From Bacillus sp. FJAT-22090 (lineage in GTDB: Bacteria; Bacillota; Bacilli; Bacillales_A; Planococcaceae), in NCBI RefSeq assembly GCF_007676755.1, contig NZ_VEBK01000001.1:186001-250000 (forward strand): a stretch of DNA of 64,000 nt, given 5' to 3'. The translations under genes were made by a program, and so were the position numbers. The notes under the pieces are model-generated. The model saw only the letters and a program-made list of their open reading frames with translations, had not been told where the DNA came from and made no database searches. Position 1 is the first letter of the stretch, and each line of letters begins with the position of its first letter. Positions 9,285-17,902 of this stretch are shown piece after piece.

Positions 9285-9671
9285 TTGATCCAACGTTTTA
9301 TAGAACTAGGTGAAGGATATGGAGATATATTTGAACTTTGTGAACTCACTCGAGTAAACAAAAAGCGCATACATCATGCATTCATTTTCACGTCCAGAAA
9401 AGAAGATAAAGAGTACTTTTCCATTGCTATTGCCCTAAAACCAATTAATAACGCCAATTTTTTCCCAATTTATATATGCCGAGAAGGAATACCAAATATT
9501 CAGCTTGTGCCTAAGAGACTTGCCGCATTTAAAGATACCCTAGAAGAGTTACAAATCGAACCAATCCGTATCGACATTAAGCATTCTTCGACTTTTGCAG
9601 ATACCAATTTATTTTATCAGTATGTAATCGGTGTTTTACGATTGAATCATTTAATACCACCATTACAATAG
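9285..9671 (+). CDS. DUF7147-type conserved protein
   Basis: 128 aa from TTG 9285. The product reads (M)IQRFIELGEGYGDIFEL at the start and IGVLRLNHLIPPLQ at the end, which matches a small Bacillales family I recall as DUF7147 (sometimes mislabelled methylthioribose kinase). No catalytic motif is visible. AGGAAG lies about 9 nt before this TTG; an in-frame TTG at 9264 would add 7 residues without an SD. It diverges from the orphan membrane protein and converges with ylbG, 6 bp away. Function unknown. Confidence 0.75.
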   Translation: MIQRFIELGEGYGDIFELCELTRVNKKRIHHAFIFTSRKEDKEYFSIAIALKPINNANFFPIYICREGIPNIQLVPKRLAAFKDTLEELQIEPIRIDIKHSSTFADTNLFYQYVIGVLRLNHLIPPLQ

Positions 9672-9677
9672 ACCTAC

Positions 9678-9950
9678 CTATAAACCGATCTTATAATCAT
9701 ATTCTTTTGCTTTATCTGGCTTACTGTTTTCAAATTCTGTTTTCAAAAATGGACGATATGATTCTAATATTTCTTTTACAAATGGGAGTTTGTTCATCTT
9801 CTGTTTTGCAGTTTCAATTTGATCTTGATCACAATATAACACGACATATTTCATTTTTTTAGATATATAGTGGACATGACCGTATTTTCTTAATGATTTC
9901 GCTTGTTTTAAATGATGCACATAGACAATTAATCCTTGTCTTTCTGTCAT
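9678..9950 (-). CDS. ylbG: YlbG, DUF2129 family cytosolic protein
   Basis: 90 aa. It starts [20 protein letters not shown] and contains [17 protein letters not shown], the DUF2129 signature of YlbG. The product is a small cytosolic protein of unknown role conserved beside ylbF and rsmD. ATG 9950 has GAGGGG 7 nt upstream; a five-residue longer frame has no SD. Confidence 0.93.
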   Translation of the reverse strand: MTERQGLIVYVHHLKQAKSLRKYGHVHYISKKMKYVVLYCDQDQIETAKQKMNKLPFVKEILESYRPFLKTEFENSKPDKAKEYDYKIGL

Positions 9951-10017
9951 ACTTTTTCCCCTCATTTCTTCATCTCAAGAATAACATATCTGGGAAAATG
10001 ATAGCAACAACAACTAG

Positions 10018-10046
10018 CTGACAGTTTTACGTACAAAAGATATAAT
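10018..10046 (+). promoter_or_regulatory. Predicted sigma-A promoter of the GDPD gene
   Basis: CTGACA (10018-10023), a 17-bp spacer, then TATAAT (10041-10046). This is a near-consensus vegetative promoter about 40 bp upstream of the GDPD start codon. Confidence 0.6.
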
Positions 10047-10084
10047 GAGAAAAGCTATTTGAGTAAAAGGGGGATAAATCGATT

Positions 10085-10987
10085 ATGGGTAAAAAAACAA
10101 ATGTTGCGTTTGCTATCGCTGCTGCTGCTGGAGCTGCTTGGGCTAGTACAAAAGCTATATCTAAGCCTCAAAGTCGTACACCAAAAGAAGCTCTTGAATA
10201 TGAACAGCCAATTATTCTCGCACATCGTGGAGGGGCGGCACTCGCTCCAGAATGTTCTCCTGCAGCTTTTGAAAATGCGGCGAAACTTGGTGTCCATGGG
10301 TTTGAGATAGACATAAGATTAACAAAAGACGAAGAAATAATTGTCTTTCACGATGAATATGTAGATAGAATTACCAATTTATCTGGTAAAGTAGCAGATT
10401 TCACTTTAGCACAATTAAAAGAAGCAGATTTAGGCTTTCACTTTGTTGATTTAGAAGGTTCTTATTCATATAGGGATTGCGGTGAACAAATTATTACTTT
10501 AGGGGAGCTCCTCGATATGTATCCTCAAATGCTTATAAACATGGATATAAAGGATGCTCCCCAGACGTACGAAGGAAGTTTAATGCCTTCTAAACTATGG
10601 AGATTATTAGAGGAAAAACAAGCTTTCCAACGTGTTGTTGTAACGAGCTTTTACGACGAACAAATAGATCGCTTTAACTTGTATGCACAAAATACAGTTG
10701 CACTAGGTGCTGGTGAAAAAGAAGTAAAAAAAGCTTATACTGCTTATACGAGTCAATTTAGACATTTATATCACCCAAAAGCAGATGTGTTCCAGATACC
10801 TGTAAAATCCAGCTTATTTCCTCTAGATAGTGCTGGTTTTATAAAGTTTTTAACATCCTTAAATATTCCTGTGCATTATTGGACTATTGATGATCCAGCA
10901 ATAATGAAAAAACTTATCCAAAATGGAGCAAAAGGAATTATCACCAATAGACCAGATTTAGCAATAAAAGCTTTAAAATTAGATTAA
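10085..10987 (+). CDS. Glycerophosphodiester phosphodiesterase family protein
   Basis: 300 aa. An Ala-rich hydrophobic N-terminus (residues 7-22) suggests a signal anchor, so the enzyme probably acts at or outside the membrane. The GDPD catalytic set is present: AHRGG near 46, FEIDIR near 73 and VFHDEYVDRIT near 86; the late WTID motif is near 264. The usual PENT block reads PECS here. Such enzymes release glycerol-3-phosphate from glycerophosphodiesters or teichoic-acid-like polymers. The SD AAAGGGGG is somewhat far (about 10 nt) from ATG 10085. The 240 bp after it hold no clear feature. Confidence 0.9.
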   Translation: MGKKTNVAFAIAAAAGAAWASTKAISKPQSRTPKEALEYEQPIILAHRGGAALAPECSPAAFENAAKLGVHGFEIDIRLTKDEEIIVFHDEYVDRITNLSGKVADFTLAQLKEADLGFHFVDLEGSYSYRDCGEQIITLGELLDMYPQMLINMDIKDAPQTYEGSLMPSKLWRLLEEKQAFQRVVVTSFYDEQIDRFNLYAQNTVALGAGEKEVKKAYTAYTSQFRHLYHPKADVFQIPVKSSLFPLDSAGFIKFLTSLNIPVHYWTIDDPAIMKKLIQNGAKGIITNRPDLAIKALKLD

Positions 10988-11228
10988 GCAAACAGAAGGT
11001 CCCTTATACATTGTGAATTCTAGTTATTTTTCGAACCTTCCTGTTAAAGTTGCTTTCTCATCTTTCGATCAGTTATAACTCTTCGAAGGAAATATAATGC
11101 ACGCATTGTATAATACTATTTTTAATTTCACACAACAAATGGACTCCGTTCCAAGCATTCGAAACACTGTACACTGATAAATGACTACTAAGTACATGAC
11201 ATACCTAGTCTTTCTCTTATCTAGCAAA

Positions 11229-11260
11229 AAGGATGTGTGCAAATGAATGCACACATCCTT
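11229..11260 (-). terminator. Terminator of ylbF
   Basis: AAGGATGTGTGCA (11229-11241) pairs perfectly with TGCACACATCCTT (11248-11260) around a 6-nt loop. On the minus strand TTTTTGC follows the stem. Confidence 0.85.
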
Positions 11261-11279
11261 CCTTGTTAATACTGTTCTT

Positions 11280-11729
11280 TTATGCAGAGCAGGAACAAGA
11301 TCCACCGGTACCACAACCGCTTCCACAGCTTGAACCGCTAGAAGCAAAAAATGGATTACTAACTGGAACTTTAACTCCTTCTGAAACAGATTTACCAATT
11401 ATTAAACTTACTTCATCTAGTAAGTCTTGTAATTCGTTTTCTGCAACTTTTAAAGTTGCAATTTCATCAACCATATCCAGTTTCCGTTTTGTAACGCGGA
11501 TATCCTTCATAACAGTTGAATAATCTGGGTGGTATTTTCCGAATCGTTGGACCTCTTCGTATTGGTCTTTTAGTTTTGTGAAATGATTTATTTCACTCAC
11601 TAGATTCGAATTTGTATATACAGCACGATGTGCATCTAAATATTGATAAAATTGCTCAGAGGAAAGAACCATTCTACATAGCAAATCCGACTGGTCCATT
11701 ATAGTGGCCCACTCATTGGTCATTATCAT
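11280..11729 (-). CDS. ylbF: YlbF, Y-complex (YaaT-YlbF-YmcA) subunit
   Basis: 149 aa, alpha-helical DUF964/Com_YlbF family. In B. subtilis YlbF, YmcA and YaaT form a complex that carries Fe-S clusters and is needed for RNase Y-dependent mRNA maturation, competence, biofilm formation and sporulation. The C-terminal tail here has four Cys in a Gly/Ser-rich run (SSCGSGCGTGGSCSCSA), consistent with metal or cluster ligation. ATG 11729 has GGAGG 7 nt upstream; an upstream in-frame codon adds nine residues without support. Confidence 0.93.
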   Translation of the reverse strand: MIMTNEWATIMDQSDLLCRMVLSSEQFYQYLDAHRAVYTNSNLVSEINHFTKLKDQYEEVQRFGKYHPDYSTVMKDIRVTKRKLDMVDEIATLKVAENELQDLLDEVSLIIGKSVSEGVKVPVSNPFFASSGSSCGSGCGTGGSCSCSA

Positions 11730-11811
11730 TTTAAAACCTCCAATCCTGTTAATCATAACAGAAATGGAGAAAAAAATGCTAAACTATTATCTTATTGTTA
11801 GGAGAAAAAAA

Positions 11812-12309
11812 ATGAATGAGTTACAATCGCTACTCCAAGAAGTAACAGAAAAAGCATCTGAAGTCGAACTAGACCTAGTGAAAGAATTCCTTAAAGGTAT
11901 TAAAAACAAACAACAAAATGACGCCCCTACATATTTAAACGCTATTTTTCATATGGATACACAATATGATAATGGAAATTGTATCGTAACCCTTCCTGTT
12001 ACCCCACTTTCTTATAATAGCTTTGATATGCCACATGGAGGAGTAATCGCAACCCTTATGGATAATGCTATGGGCTTTCTAGTGAATAAAGATCTCCATC
12101 CAGAAGGAAAAGGAGCCGTTACAACCAATATGACCATCCATTATGTGAAAGCTGCAACAGACAAAACATTAATCGCTACGTCATCTTACTTACATAAAGG
12201 TCGTCAAACGTTAGTTTTAGAATGTACAGTTACTCAGCCGGATGGAAAGAGAATTGCTTATGCAACCGGATCATTCTTTGTTATTACACCTGCCAACTCC
12301 TCAAAATAA
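11812..12309 (+). CDS. PaaI-type hotdog thioesterase
   Basis: 165 aa. The hotdog-fold motif HGGVIATLMDNAMGF near residues 71-85 contains the PaaI-type catalytic D/N-centred helix. Members hydrolyse acyl- or aryl-CoA thioesters. ATG 11812 directly follows TTAGGAGAAAAAA; the longer upstream frame has no SD. Its last 52 bp overlap, on the opposite strand, the 3' end of the MurE-like gene. The acyl substrate is unknown. Confidence 0.88.
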   Translation: MNELQSLLQEVTEKASEVELDLVKEFLKGIKNKQQNDAPTYLNAIFHMDTQYDNGNCIVTLPVTPLSYNSFDMPHGGVIATLMDNAMGFLVNKDLHPEGKGAVTTNMTIHYVKAATDKTLIATSSYLHKGRQTLVLECTVTQPDGKRIAYATGSFFVITPANSSK

Positions 12310-13724
12310 CTAAGTACAACCTGATGATCAGAAAAAGGGACTACAAGACCATTTGCAATTTGTTCTTGCTCATGTCCCTTTCCTGCTATTAAAATGATGT
12401 CCCCTCGCTTAGCGGTGGATAATGCCAAGATGATGGCTTTTTTTCGATCTGGTTCGATTAGTACTTTTCGCTGATTAACGCCATTTACAATTTCCGCAAT
12501 AATATCTTCGGGACGTTCGTTTCTTGGGTTATCAGATGTTATAATTGCCTTTGTCGCATATTTTGTAGCAACCTCTCCCATTCCCTTCCTTTTTTGTTTA
12601 TCCCGATTACCCCCACATCCAAATACAACATAAATATCCTGTTTTGCATATGACTTAATCGTGGTTAAACAAGCTTCCAACGCATCTGGTGTATGTGCAT
12701 AATCTACTAGCACTTCTACTCCTATCCCATTAGGAATTCGTTCTAATCTCCCTTTCGGAAGAGTTAGCGATTTTATTTCTTTATATGGAATCCGTAAAGC
12801 ATGTAAACTTGCAAGCGCTGCAGCTATATTCATTCCATTATAATAACCACTATTCCCCATTTCCACATGCACATCTTTATCTTCTACGATAAACTTATAC
12901 GTCACCATATGTGTTGAGTAGTCAACCTTCTGAAAAATAATGTCATTCGTGTACTGTTCTCCAAAATGAATTACCGGAAGATCCGATCTTTCTGCCACTG
13001 ATCTACACCATTCATCATCACTATTAATAACTAGCTGTTTGGATAGCGTTACTAGTAGCTCTTTTGATTTCTTATAAGGGACCATCCCACCATGAAATTC
13101 AAGATGATCCTTGCCGATATTTAAAAATACACCTACTTCAATGGGATATATACCTAATCGATTGTCCAATAGTCCTTGAGAAGAAGCTTCTAATACGATG
13201 TATTCAACTTTCTGTTCATAACAATGTCTTACTACTTGTATAAAATCATAAAAGGGCAATGTTGTATTACTTCTAAATTTTTTCTCAAGTTTTTGACCAT
13301 TTATAAAGACGCCCAATGTTCCAATAACGCAAACGGACCTATTCTGCTGCATTAATAATTGGCCTATGAATGATGCAACTGTTGTTTTCCCGTTCGTTCC
13401 TGTGACGCCTATTGTTTTAATCCGTTTTCCATACAAGTCATATGTCATGAGTGATATTCTTTCTTTTAACAAGTGCATATCACTGGGAATAATTAATTGC
13501 GGAATGCTACAATCCTGGACAAAAAATTCAGTAAGTATAGCTTTCGCTCCATTTTGTATTGCTTCTTCTATAAACCCACGAGTATTTGTTTCGGAAACAA
13601 ATACATCCCCTTCTTTAATTTGTTTTGAGTGATCAATAAATCTTTCTATCGCTAATTCCTTAAAGTCACCTATAATCTTATAGTCCAAACCATATAATAG
13701 TTCTTTTAAAGGATAAATAGTCAC
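12258..13724 (-). CDS. MurE-like UDP-N-acetylmuramyl-tripeptide synthetase (DNPR-type)
   Basis: 488 aa from GTG 13724. All three Mur-ligase domains are seen: a MurE-type N-terminus (LKELLYGLDYKIIGD), the P-loop GVTGTNGKTT near 107-116 and the C-terminal DYAHTPDALE and GCGGNRDKQKR. DNPR (about 398-401) is the motif that in canonical MurE selects meso-diaminopimelate. The gene is outside the dcw cluster, so it is probably a second MurE-like ligase. Its SD (AGGGAG) is only 3-4 nt from the GTG, so the start is provisional. It diverges from an aspartokinase-like gene 0.1 kb away, and its 3' end overlaps the thioesterase gene by 52 bp. Confidence 0.85.
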   Translation of the reverse strand: MTIYPLKELLYGLDYKIIGDFKELAIERFIDHSKQIKEGDVFVSETNTRGFIEEAIQNGAKAILTEFFVQDCSIPQLIIPSDMHLLKERISLMTYDLYGKRIKTIGVTGTNGKTTVASFIGQLLMQQNRSVCVIGTLGVFINGQKLEKKFRSNTTLPFYDFIQVVRHCYEQKVEYIVLEASSQGLLDNRLGIYPIEVGVFLNIGKDHLEFHGGMVPYKKSKELLVTLSKQLVINSDDEWCRSVAERSDLPVIHFGEQYTNDIIFQKVDYSTHMVTYKFIVEDKDVHVEMGNSGYYNGMNIAAALASLHALRIPYKEIKSLTLPKGRLERIPNGIGVEVLVDYAHTPDALEACLTTIKSYAKQDIYVVFGCGGNRDKQKRKGMGEVATKYATKAIITSDNPRNERPEDIIAEIVNGVNQRKVLIEPDRKKAIILALSTAKRGDIILIAGKGHEQEQIANGLVVPFSDHQVVLSYFEELAGVITKNDPVA

Positions 13725-13800
13725 ACACTCCCTACACCATTCTTGTATGTTCGCATAAAGTAAAATGAATTCCTTGTATCGTATGAACGGAGTGTTTGAA

Positions 13801-13830
13801 ATGTCACGAGTAGAGTGGTTGAAAATATGA
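13801..13830 (+). CDS. Possible 9-codon leader peptide (MSRVEWLKI) before the aspartokinase-like gene
   Basis: ATG 13801 follows GGAGTG with 7-8 nt spacing and encodes nine residues ending at TGA 13828-13830. The last bases overlap the kinase start as ATGA. The kinase itself has only a weak SD, so translation of this mini-ORF could couple to it. Coding function is unproven; it may be just a spaced ribosome entry site. Confidence 0.35.
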   Translation: MSRVEWLKI

Positions 13831-14558
13831 TTGTGCAAAAGTTTGGCGGAATCGCAATGCAAGATCGTCAGAATAGACAATTAGTCATGGCAAGGATTAA
13901 AAAAGCAATTGATATGCATCAAAAAGTATTAGTAGTTGTTTCGGCTATGGGTCGTAGAGGTCAGCATTATGCAACAGACACATTATTAGATCTCATCCCA
14001 AATTCGACTAATAGTGTAGAAACAGATTTACTTTCGGCATGCGGGGAGTTAATTTCAACATCTGTATTATGTGCAGAACTAAAAAATGAAGGAATTTTAG
14101 CGACTCTTTTATATGGAAAAAGTGCGGGAATTATAACAAATGATGCATATGGAGATGCACAAATAGAAAAAGTAGATACGAAATCAATAGTGGACTCTTT
14201 CCAACATGTCAATTGTATTGTAGTACCTGGTTTTCAAGGTATCGCAGAAGATACACAAACTTTCACTACACTTGGTAGAGGTGGAAGTGATTTAACAGCA
14301 GTCGTCTATGGACATTATTTAAAAGCAGATGTTGTCGAATTTTATAAAAATGTTCCTGGAATTATGACTTCCGATCCATTCAGAAATAAAAATGTCGAGT
14401 TGATTGCCTCTATGACGTATGAAGAATTACAACAAAAACTAAACGAACCGGTAGAAGTCATACAAAAAAGAGCAGCCAAATTCGCCGCTCTACACCATGT
14501 TCCCTTGCATATCCGTTCCTTATATGAGGACCGAGAAGGGACTTTCGTTTTTCGTTAA
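13827..14558 (+). CDS. Aspartokinase-like amino acid kinase lacking ACT domains
   Basis: 243 aa, against about 400-450 for aspartokinases, because it ends after the kinase fold. Recognisable blocks are VQKFGG at the N-terminus, VVSAMGRRG near 39, SACGELIST near 72, and TLGRGGSDLTA near 148 (the ATP/aspartate region). The usual KFGGTS reads KFGGIA. Without ACT domains, lysine or threonine feedback is not expected. It could make aspartyl phosphate for the DAP/lysine pathway, or phosphorylate another carboxylate. It is divergent from the DNPR-type MurE-like ligase. Its stop abuts the ylbC stop with no spacer. Confidence 0.75.
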   Translation: MIVQKFGGIAMQDRQNRQLVMARIKKAIDMHQKVLVVVSAMGRRGQHYATDTLLDLIPNSTNSVETDLLSACGELISTSVLCAELKNEGILATLLYGKSAGIITNDAYGDAQIEKVDTKSIVDSFQHVNCIVVPGFQGIAEDTQTFTTLGRGGSDLTAVVYGHYLKADVVEFYKNVPGIMTSDPFRNKNVELIASMTYEELQQKLNEPVEVIQKRAAKFAALHHVPLHIRSLYEDREGTFVFR

Positions 14559-15635
14559 TTATTGATTCTTTTCTTTTATAATGTTTTGTTCGATTAAGTT
14601 TTGCGTATAGTAGTTGCCATATACCCCTACCCCTGTTTGGTTGTACGCTTCATCCAGTAAAGTGGCACGATGGTCTTTTGAATTTAACCAACCATTTACT
14701 GCTTCTCCTGCATCAAAATAAAAAGCGGCTGTATTTCCACCAGCACGTGTGAACTGAATGGATGACTCTTTTAATTTGTCACTAAATTTCGGGACTTCAA
14801 ATTTTTCATTTACTACAATATTATTTTTAGCCATTTCTTCACTATGAGTCCGTGCAATTTGCTGTAATGAAAAATTGGATACTAGCACTTGTGAGCCATG
14901 ACGGAGACGAAAAACATTTGTAATTTCTACAATCTGTCTTTCATTTGCTCTATCTACTGCAGCTTGTAACGAGGATGCAGGCGTCTCCGCTTCTATCATT
15001 GTTCCATTATATAAAATATCATAAGGTTTCTGTTTTAAAAGTGTTTTAGCGTCTGAAAAACGAACTGCCTCTAATTGGTGATCTTCCATATCTATATATA
15101 AAATCGCAAACAAATCATCGAATGGCACTAAAATACGATTATTTATATCTTCTTCTGTCAATGAAAAAGTATACGTATTCGAATCTATAGACATAGTTAT
15201 TTCCGATTCCACAATTGTAAAACGATAAATATCGGTTAGACTTTGACCAATTTTATAAGGATTAACCTCTACCTCATTTCCGATTGCAAAAACTTGTGTA
15301 ACTAAACCATCCGCTACTCCAAAAAGCGTGTAAGTAGACAGAGAATCGTTATACACCCACCAATCATAATCAAATATGGACGCTTCGATTCGGGAGGGCT
15401 TCCCTAATAAATCAACTATTTTTTGAGCAGGCTCTCCTATTAAAGTTGAAATACCTTCCTGTGGCCTATCAAAAATATTTGCAGTTTCCGGGATTTCAGG
15501 ATACTCCTGTGGTATTAATTGACCTGAGTTATTCGAACCTGTGATAAGTTCATTTTCCTGAACGGGATTATCAAAATATATAAATACTACCAGGACAATA
15601 GTAATAACGATTAAAATACGAAATAGATTTTTCAT
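14559..15635 (-). CDS. ylbC: YlbC-like CAP/SCP-domain protein
   Basis: 358 aa. An N-terminal membrane helix (residues 4-22) is followed by a CAP-associated N-terminal domain (about 50-190; ISTLIGEPAQKIVDLLGKPS) and a C-terminal CAP/SCP domain (from about 225; the HSEEMAKNN and GEAVNGWLNSKDHRATLL segments). B. subtilis YlbC has the same arrangement at the same locus. It is probably anchored to the outer face of the membrane. The biochemical role of bacterial CAP domains is mostly unknown. ATG 15635 follows AGGGAG. Confidence 0.9.
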   Translation of the reverse strand: MKNLFRILIVITIVLVVFIYFDNPVQENELITGSNNSGQLIPQEYPEIPETANIFDRPQEGISTLIGEPAQKIVDLLGKPSRIEASIFDYDWWVYNDSLSTYTLFGVADGLVTQVFAIGNEVEVNPYKIGQSLTDIYRFTIVESEITMSIDSNTYTFSLTEEDINNRILVPFDDLFAILYIDMEDHQLEAVRFSDAKTLLKQKPYDILYNGTMIEAETPASSLQAAVDRANERQIVEITNVFRLRHGSQVLVSNFSLQQIARTHSEEMAKNNIVVNEKFEVPKFSDKLKESSIQFTRAGGNTAAFYFDAGEAVNGWLNSKDHRATLLDEAYNQTGVGVYGNYYTQNLIEQNIIKEKNQ

Positions 15636-15699
15636 CTCATTTTTCTCCCTAAGCATTATGCCGTTTACACTAGTATATCAAGCTTCTATGGAAAGACAC

Positions 15700-15719
15700 A
15701 ATGTTGCCATTGCAACATT
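15700..15719. promoter_or_regulatory. Inverted repeat between divergent ylbC and ylbA
   Basis: AATGTTGC-CATT-GCAACATT is a perfect 8-bp inverted repeat with a 4-nt centre, about 65 bp before ylbC and 70 bp before ylbA. It may be an operator for one or both genes. No regulator can be named. Confidence 0.3.
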
Positions 15720-15787
15720 TTCAAATTTGAATTAATATTAATGAGAACGTATTCTTTGGTATTTTGAACGTGAAGGAGGACAATTCA

Positions 15788-16153
15788 ATGTATTTCGAAA
15801 ACACAGGTATAGAAAACACTGTCATTGATCTAAATTTATTAGATGATCTTATGAAAAAAAACGGATTAATCCGTGCTGGTCAATGGGATTATGAGCGTGT
15901 AACTTACGACAAAAAGTATGAGATAAAAGAAGGCATTTTCTATCTTCGAGTATTTGGTTATACTAAAGATGGCGATGTAGGTGCGCATGATGCGAACATT
16001 ACATTACTAAAGCCAGTAATCGGTAAGCATTACTACCCACATGGAGTTGAGTATGGAGAAAATGAAGTTTTCCCAAATCATCTGCTAAAATCATGTGAAC
16101 AAGTCTTGGCATCCGTAAGTGCTGACTTAAAAGCATTTGAGCATAATGCGTAA
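15788..16153 (+). CDS. ylbA: YlbA, YugN-like family protein
   Basis: 121 aa. It begins MYFENTGIENTVIDLNLLDD and resembles the YugN-like family, to which B. subtilis YlbA, also beside the cta cluster, belongs. No membrane segment or catalytic motif is visible, and the function is unknown. ATG 15788 is preceded by GGAGG with 8-nt spacing, which rules out the longer in-frame extension. Confidence 0.85.
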   Translation: MYFENTGIENTVIDLNLLDDLMKKNGLIRAGQWDYERVTYDKKYEIKEGIFYLRVFGYTKDGDVGAHDANITLLKPVIGKHYYPHGVEYGENEVFPNHLLKSCEQVLASVSADLKAFEHNA

Positions 16154-16166
16154 TAAGTAAGGCATT

Positions 16167-16199
16167 AAACGCTAGAGAATATTTTCTCTAGCGTTTTTT
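16167..16199 (+). terminator. Terminator of ylbA
   Basis: AAACGCTAGAGAA (16167-16179) pairs with TTCTCTAGCGTTT (16184-16196) around a 4-nt loop, followed by a T tract. Confidence 0.9.
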
Positions 16200-16265
16200 A
16201 TCTGTTCAAATATGGGTATATTGTCTATACTAGATAGGAAGCTGAAGAAAGGAGTGTACGATAGG

Positions 16266-17327
16266 ATGTTGAAACGCTTTAAAAAAGAATATTTCAAATA
16301 TATAATTTTAACCATTTTCGTTTTACTAATTGCTATCTTTATTATCCCAGTATCACTCCCCATTATCTTAGCTTTATTGACAGCTATCATTATGGAACCC
16401 CTCGTTAAATTCACACAAAGAACGTTTAAATGGAAACGTAAGCCCGCTGTTATTACAAATTTCTTTTTATTTATTATTATTGTCTCTGGTATATTGTATT
16501 TTGTTATTACGAAATTGATAAGTCAACTCATCTATACATCGAAAGTTATACCGTATCATTTAAACAGCTTAACAGGTGTATGGATTGACGTACAAAATAA
16601 CTTATTTAAATTCACGGAGGGCTTGCCAAAAGAAGTAGTAGAGTCTATACAAGATAAATTTGACTCTACACTTATGAGTATGAAAGATGCCCTACTGGAT
16701 TTGCTAAGTTACACAAACATAACTGCACTTCTTACTAATATTCCGAACTTTTTAATAAGCTTTATTGTATTTATTATCGCTTTATTTTTATTTATGCTTG
16801 ATTTGGAAAGTTTACGTTCTCGTTTCTACCTTTATTTATCCGAAGGTACCGCAGAAAAAGTTCGTGTGATGACTTCTAGTGTAAAAAAAGTGACGATTGG
16901 CTTTATGAAAGCGCAAATTTTAGCAAGCTTCATCATTTTAGGTGCTTCACTTATCGGGTTATTATTTATTATCACTCCTAAATATGCGATTATCATGGCT
17001 ATTGTCATATGGATTATCGATATTATCCCCGTATTAGGATCTATCATTATTGTAGCTCCATGGGCTATTTATCAATATATAACAGGAGATATTGTGTTAG
17101 GTACTAAGCTTACCATTCTTGCTATTATACTATTGATCATTCGGAGAGCTGTAGAACCAAAACTAATGGGTTCTCAAATGGGGATATCTCCGTTAGCGAT
17201 TCTTATCGCAATGTTTATAGGGGCAAAGCTATTTGGCTTTCTTGGATTTATAATAGGTCCGCTCGTTGTCATTCTATTTATAACTGCAAAAGAATCGGGA
17301 ATGATCAGGTTAAACTTCAAACTATAA
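16266..17327 (+). CDS. AI-2E/PerM family permease, YtvI-like
   Basis: 353 aa with about seven to eight membrane helices. The N-terminal SLPIILALLTAIIMEPLV and the C-terminal MGISPLAILIAMFIGAKLFG blocks are typical of the AI-2E transporter/UPF0118 superfamily and closest to sporulation protein YtvI. The soluble loop at about 95-165 is characteristic. The transported substrate is not established. ATG 16266 lies about 11 nt after GGAG. In B. subtilis ytvI lies elsewhere, so the location is lineage specific. Confidence 0.8.
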   Translation: MLKRFKKEYFKYIILTIFVLLIAIFIIPVSLPIILALLTAIIMEPLVKFTQRTFKWKRKPAVITNFFLFIIIVSGILYFVITKLISQLIYTSKVIPYHLNSLTGVWIDVQNNLFKFTEGLPKEVVESIQDKFDSTLMSMKDALLDLLSYTNITALLTNIPNFLISFIVFIIALFLFMLDLESLRSRFYLYLSEGTAEKVRVMTSSVKKVTIGFMKAQILASFIILGASLIGLLFIITPKYAIIMAIVIWIIDIIPVLGSIIIVAPWAIYQYITGDIVLGTKLTILAIILLIIRRAVEPKLMGSQMGISPLAILIAMFIGAKLFGFLGFIIGPLVVILFITAKESGMIRLNFKL

Positions 17328-17336
17328 TAAGAAAAA

Positions 17337-17410
17337 CCGGGCAAAAAGACGCCCGGACCTTTAAAAAGGGGCTGCTCAAAAGTCATTTTGATGACTTTGA
17401 GACAGCCCCT
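17337..17410. terminator. Tandem hairpins between the YtvI-like gene and ctaM
   Basis: Hairpin one is CCGGGC/GCCCGG (17337-17356). Hairpin two is a long imperfect stem, AGGGGCTG...CAGCCCCT (17367-17410). A- and T-rich tracts flank both, so they can stop transcripts from either convergent gene. Confidence 0.8.
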
Positions 17411-17420
17411 CTTATTTCAA

Positions 17421-17882
17421 TTATCCACCGATTATAGCTTTTATGACAGAAGTCGTTTCTCCACCATGATAGAATACATAAAGCAATAAATACACTGCTA
17501 CACCTGTAATAGCTACAAAGAACCATATTATACTAGTAATAGGTCCAATTTTACGGTGCTTTACAAGATTGTTTTTTAAACCTAAGATAATTGTTACAAT
17601 TCCAAAGACCGCTCCGCAAGTCGCCAATGTAATATGAAATATCAAAAATACAGTATAGTAAATTTTAATATCATCTGGTCCACCAAATGCAGTATTCCCG
17701 ATAAAAACTGTTCGAGAAGCGTAAATGATGAAGAAGATTAAAGCAGAAATAGCTGCAGCAAACATTGTTTTCTTATGTGCCTCTATTTTTCTTTGCTTTA
17801 TCAATGCCCAACCAATTGCAACTAAAACTGCACTTAAAACAATAAAAAAGGTACTAATAGTCGGTAATACTGGTAAACTCAT
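17421..17882 (-). CDS. ctaM: DUF420 membrane protein, CtaM/YozB (cytochrome oxidase maturation)
   Basis: 153 aa, four predicted helices, DUF420 family. Conserved His residues lie in KIEAHKKTMF (near 38), FHITLA (near 86), KHRKIGP (near 112) and YHGG (near 142). Staphylococcus aureus CtaM is needed to build the heme-A-containing oxidase, and the location downstream of ctaG fits that role. ATG 17882 is well spaced from GAGGAG; ATG 17888 is too close to it. Confidence 0.85.
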   Translation of the reverse strand: MSLPVLPTISTFFIVLSAVLVAIGWALIKQRKIEAHKKTMFAAAISALIFFIIYASRTVFIGNTAFGGPDDIKIYYTVFLIFHITLATCGAVFGIVTIILGLKNNLVKHRKIGPITSIIWFFVAITGVAVYLLLYVFYHGGETTSVIKAIIGG

Positions 17883-17902
17883 TCTCATTCTCCTCGAATA
17901 TA

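Noticed and set aside
11069-11398. Minus-strand 109-codon ORF overlapping the end of ylbF
   Set aside because: It overlaps the coding end and terminator of ylbF, has no SD and no family resemblance.
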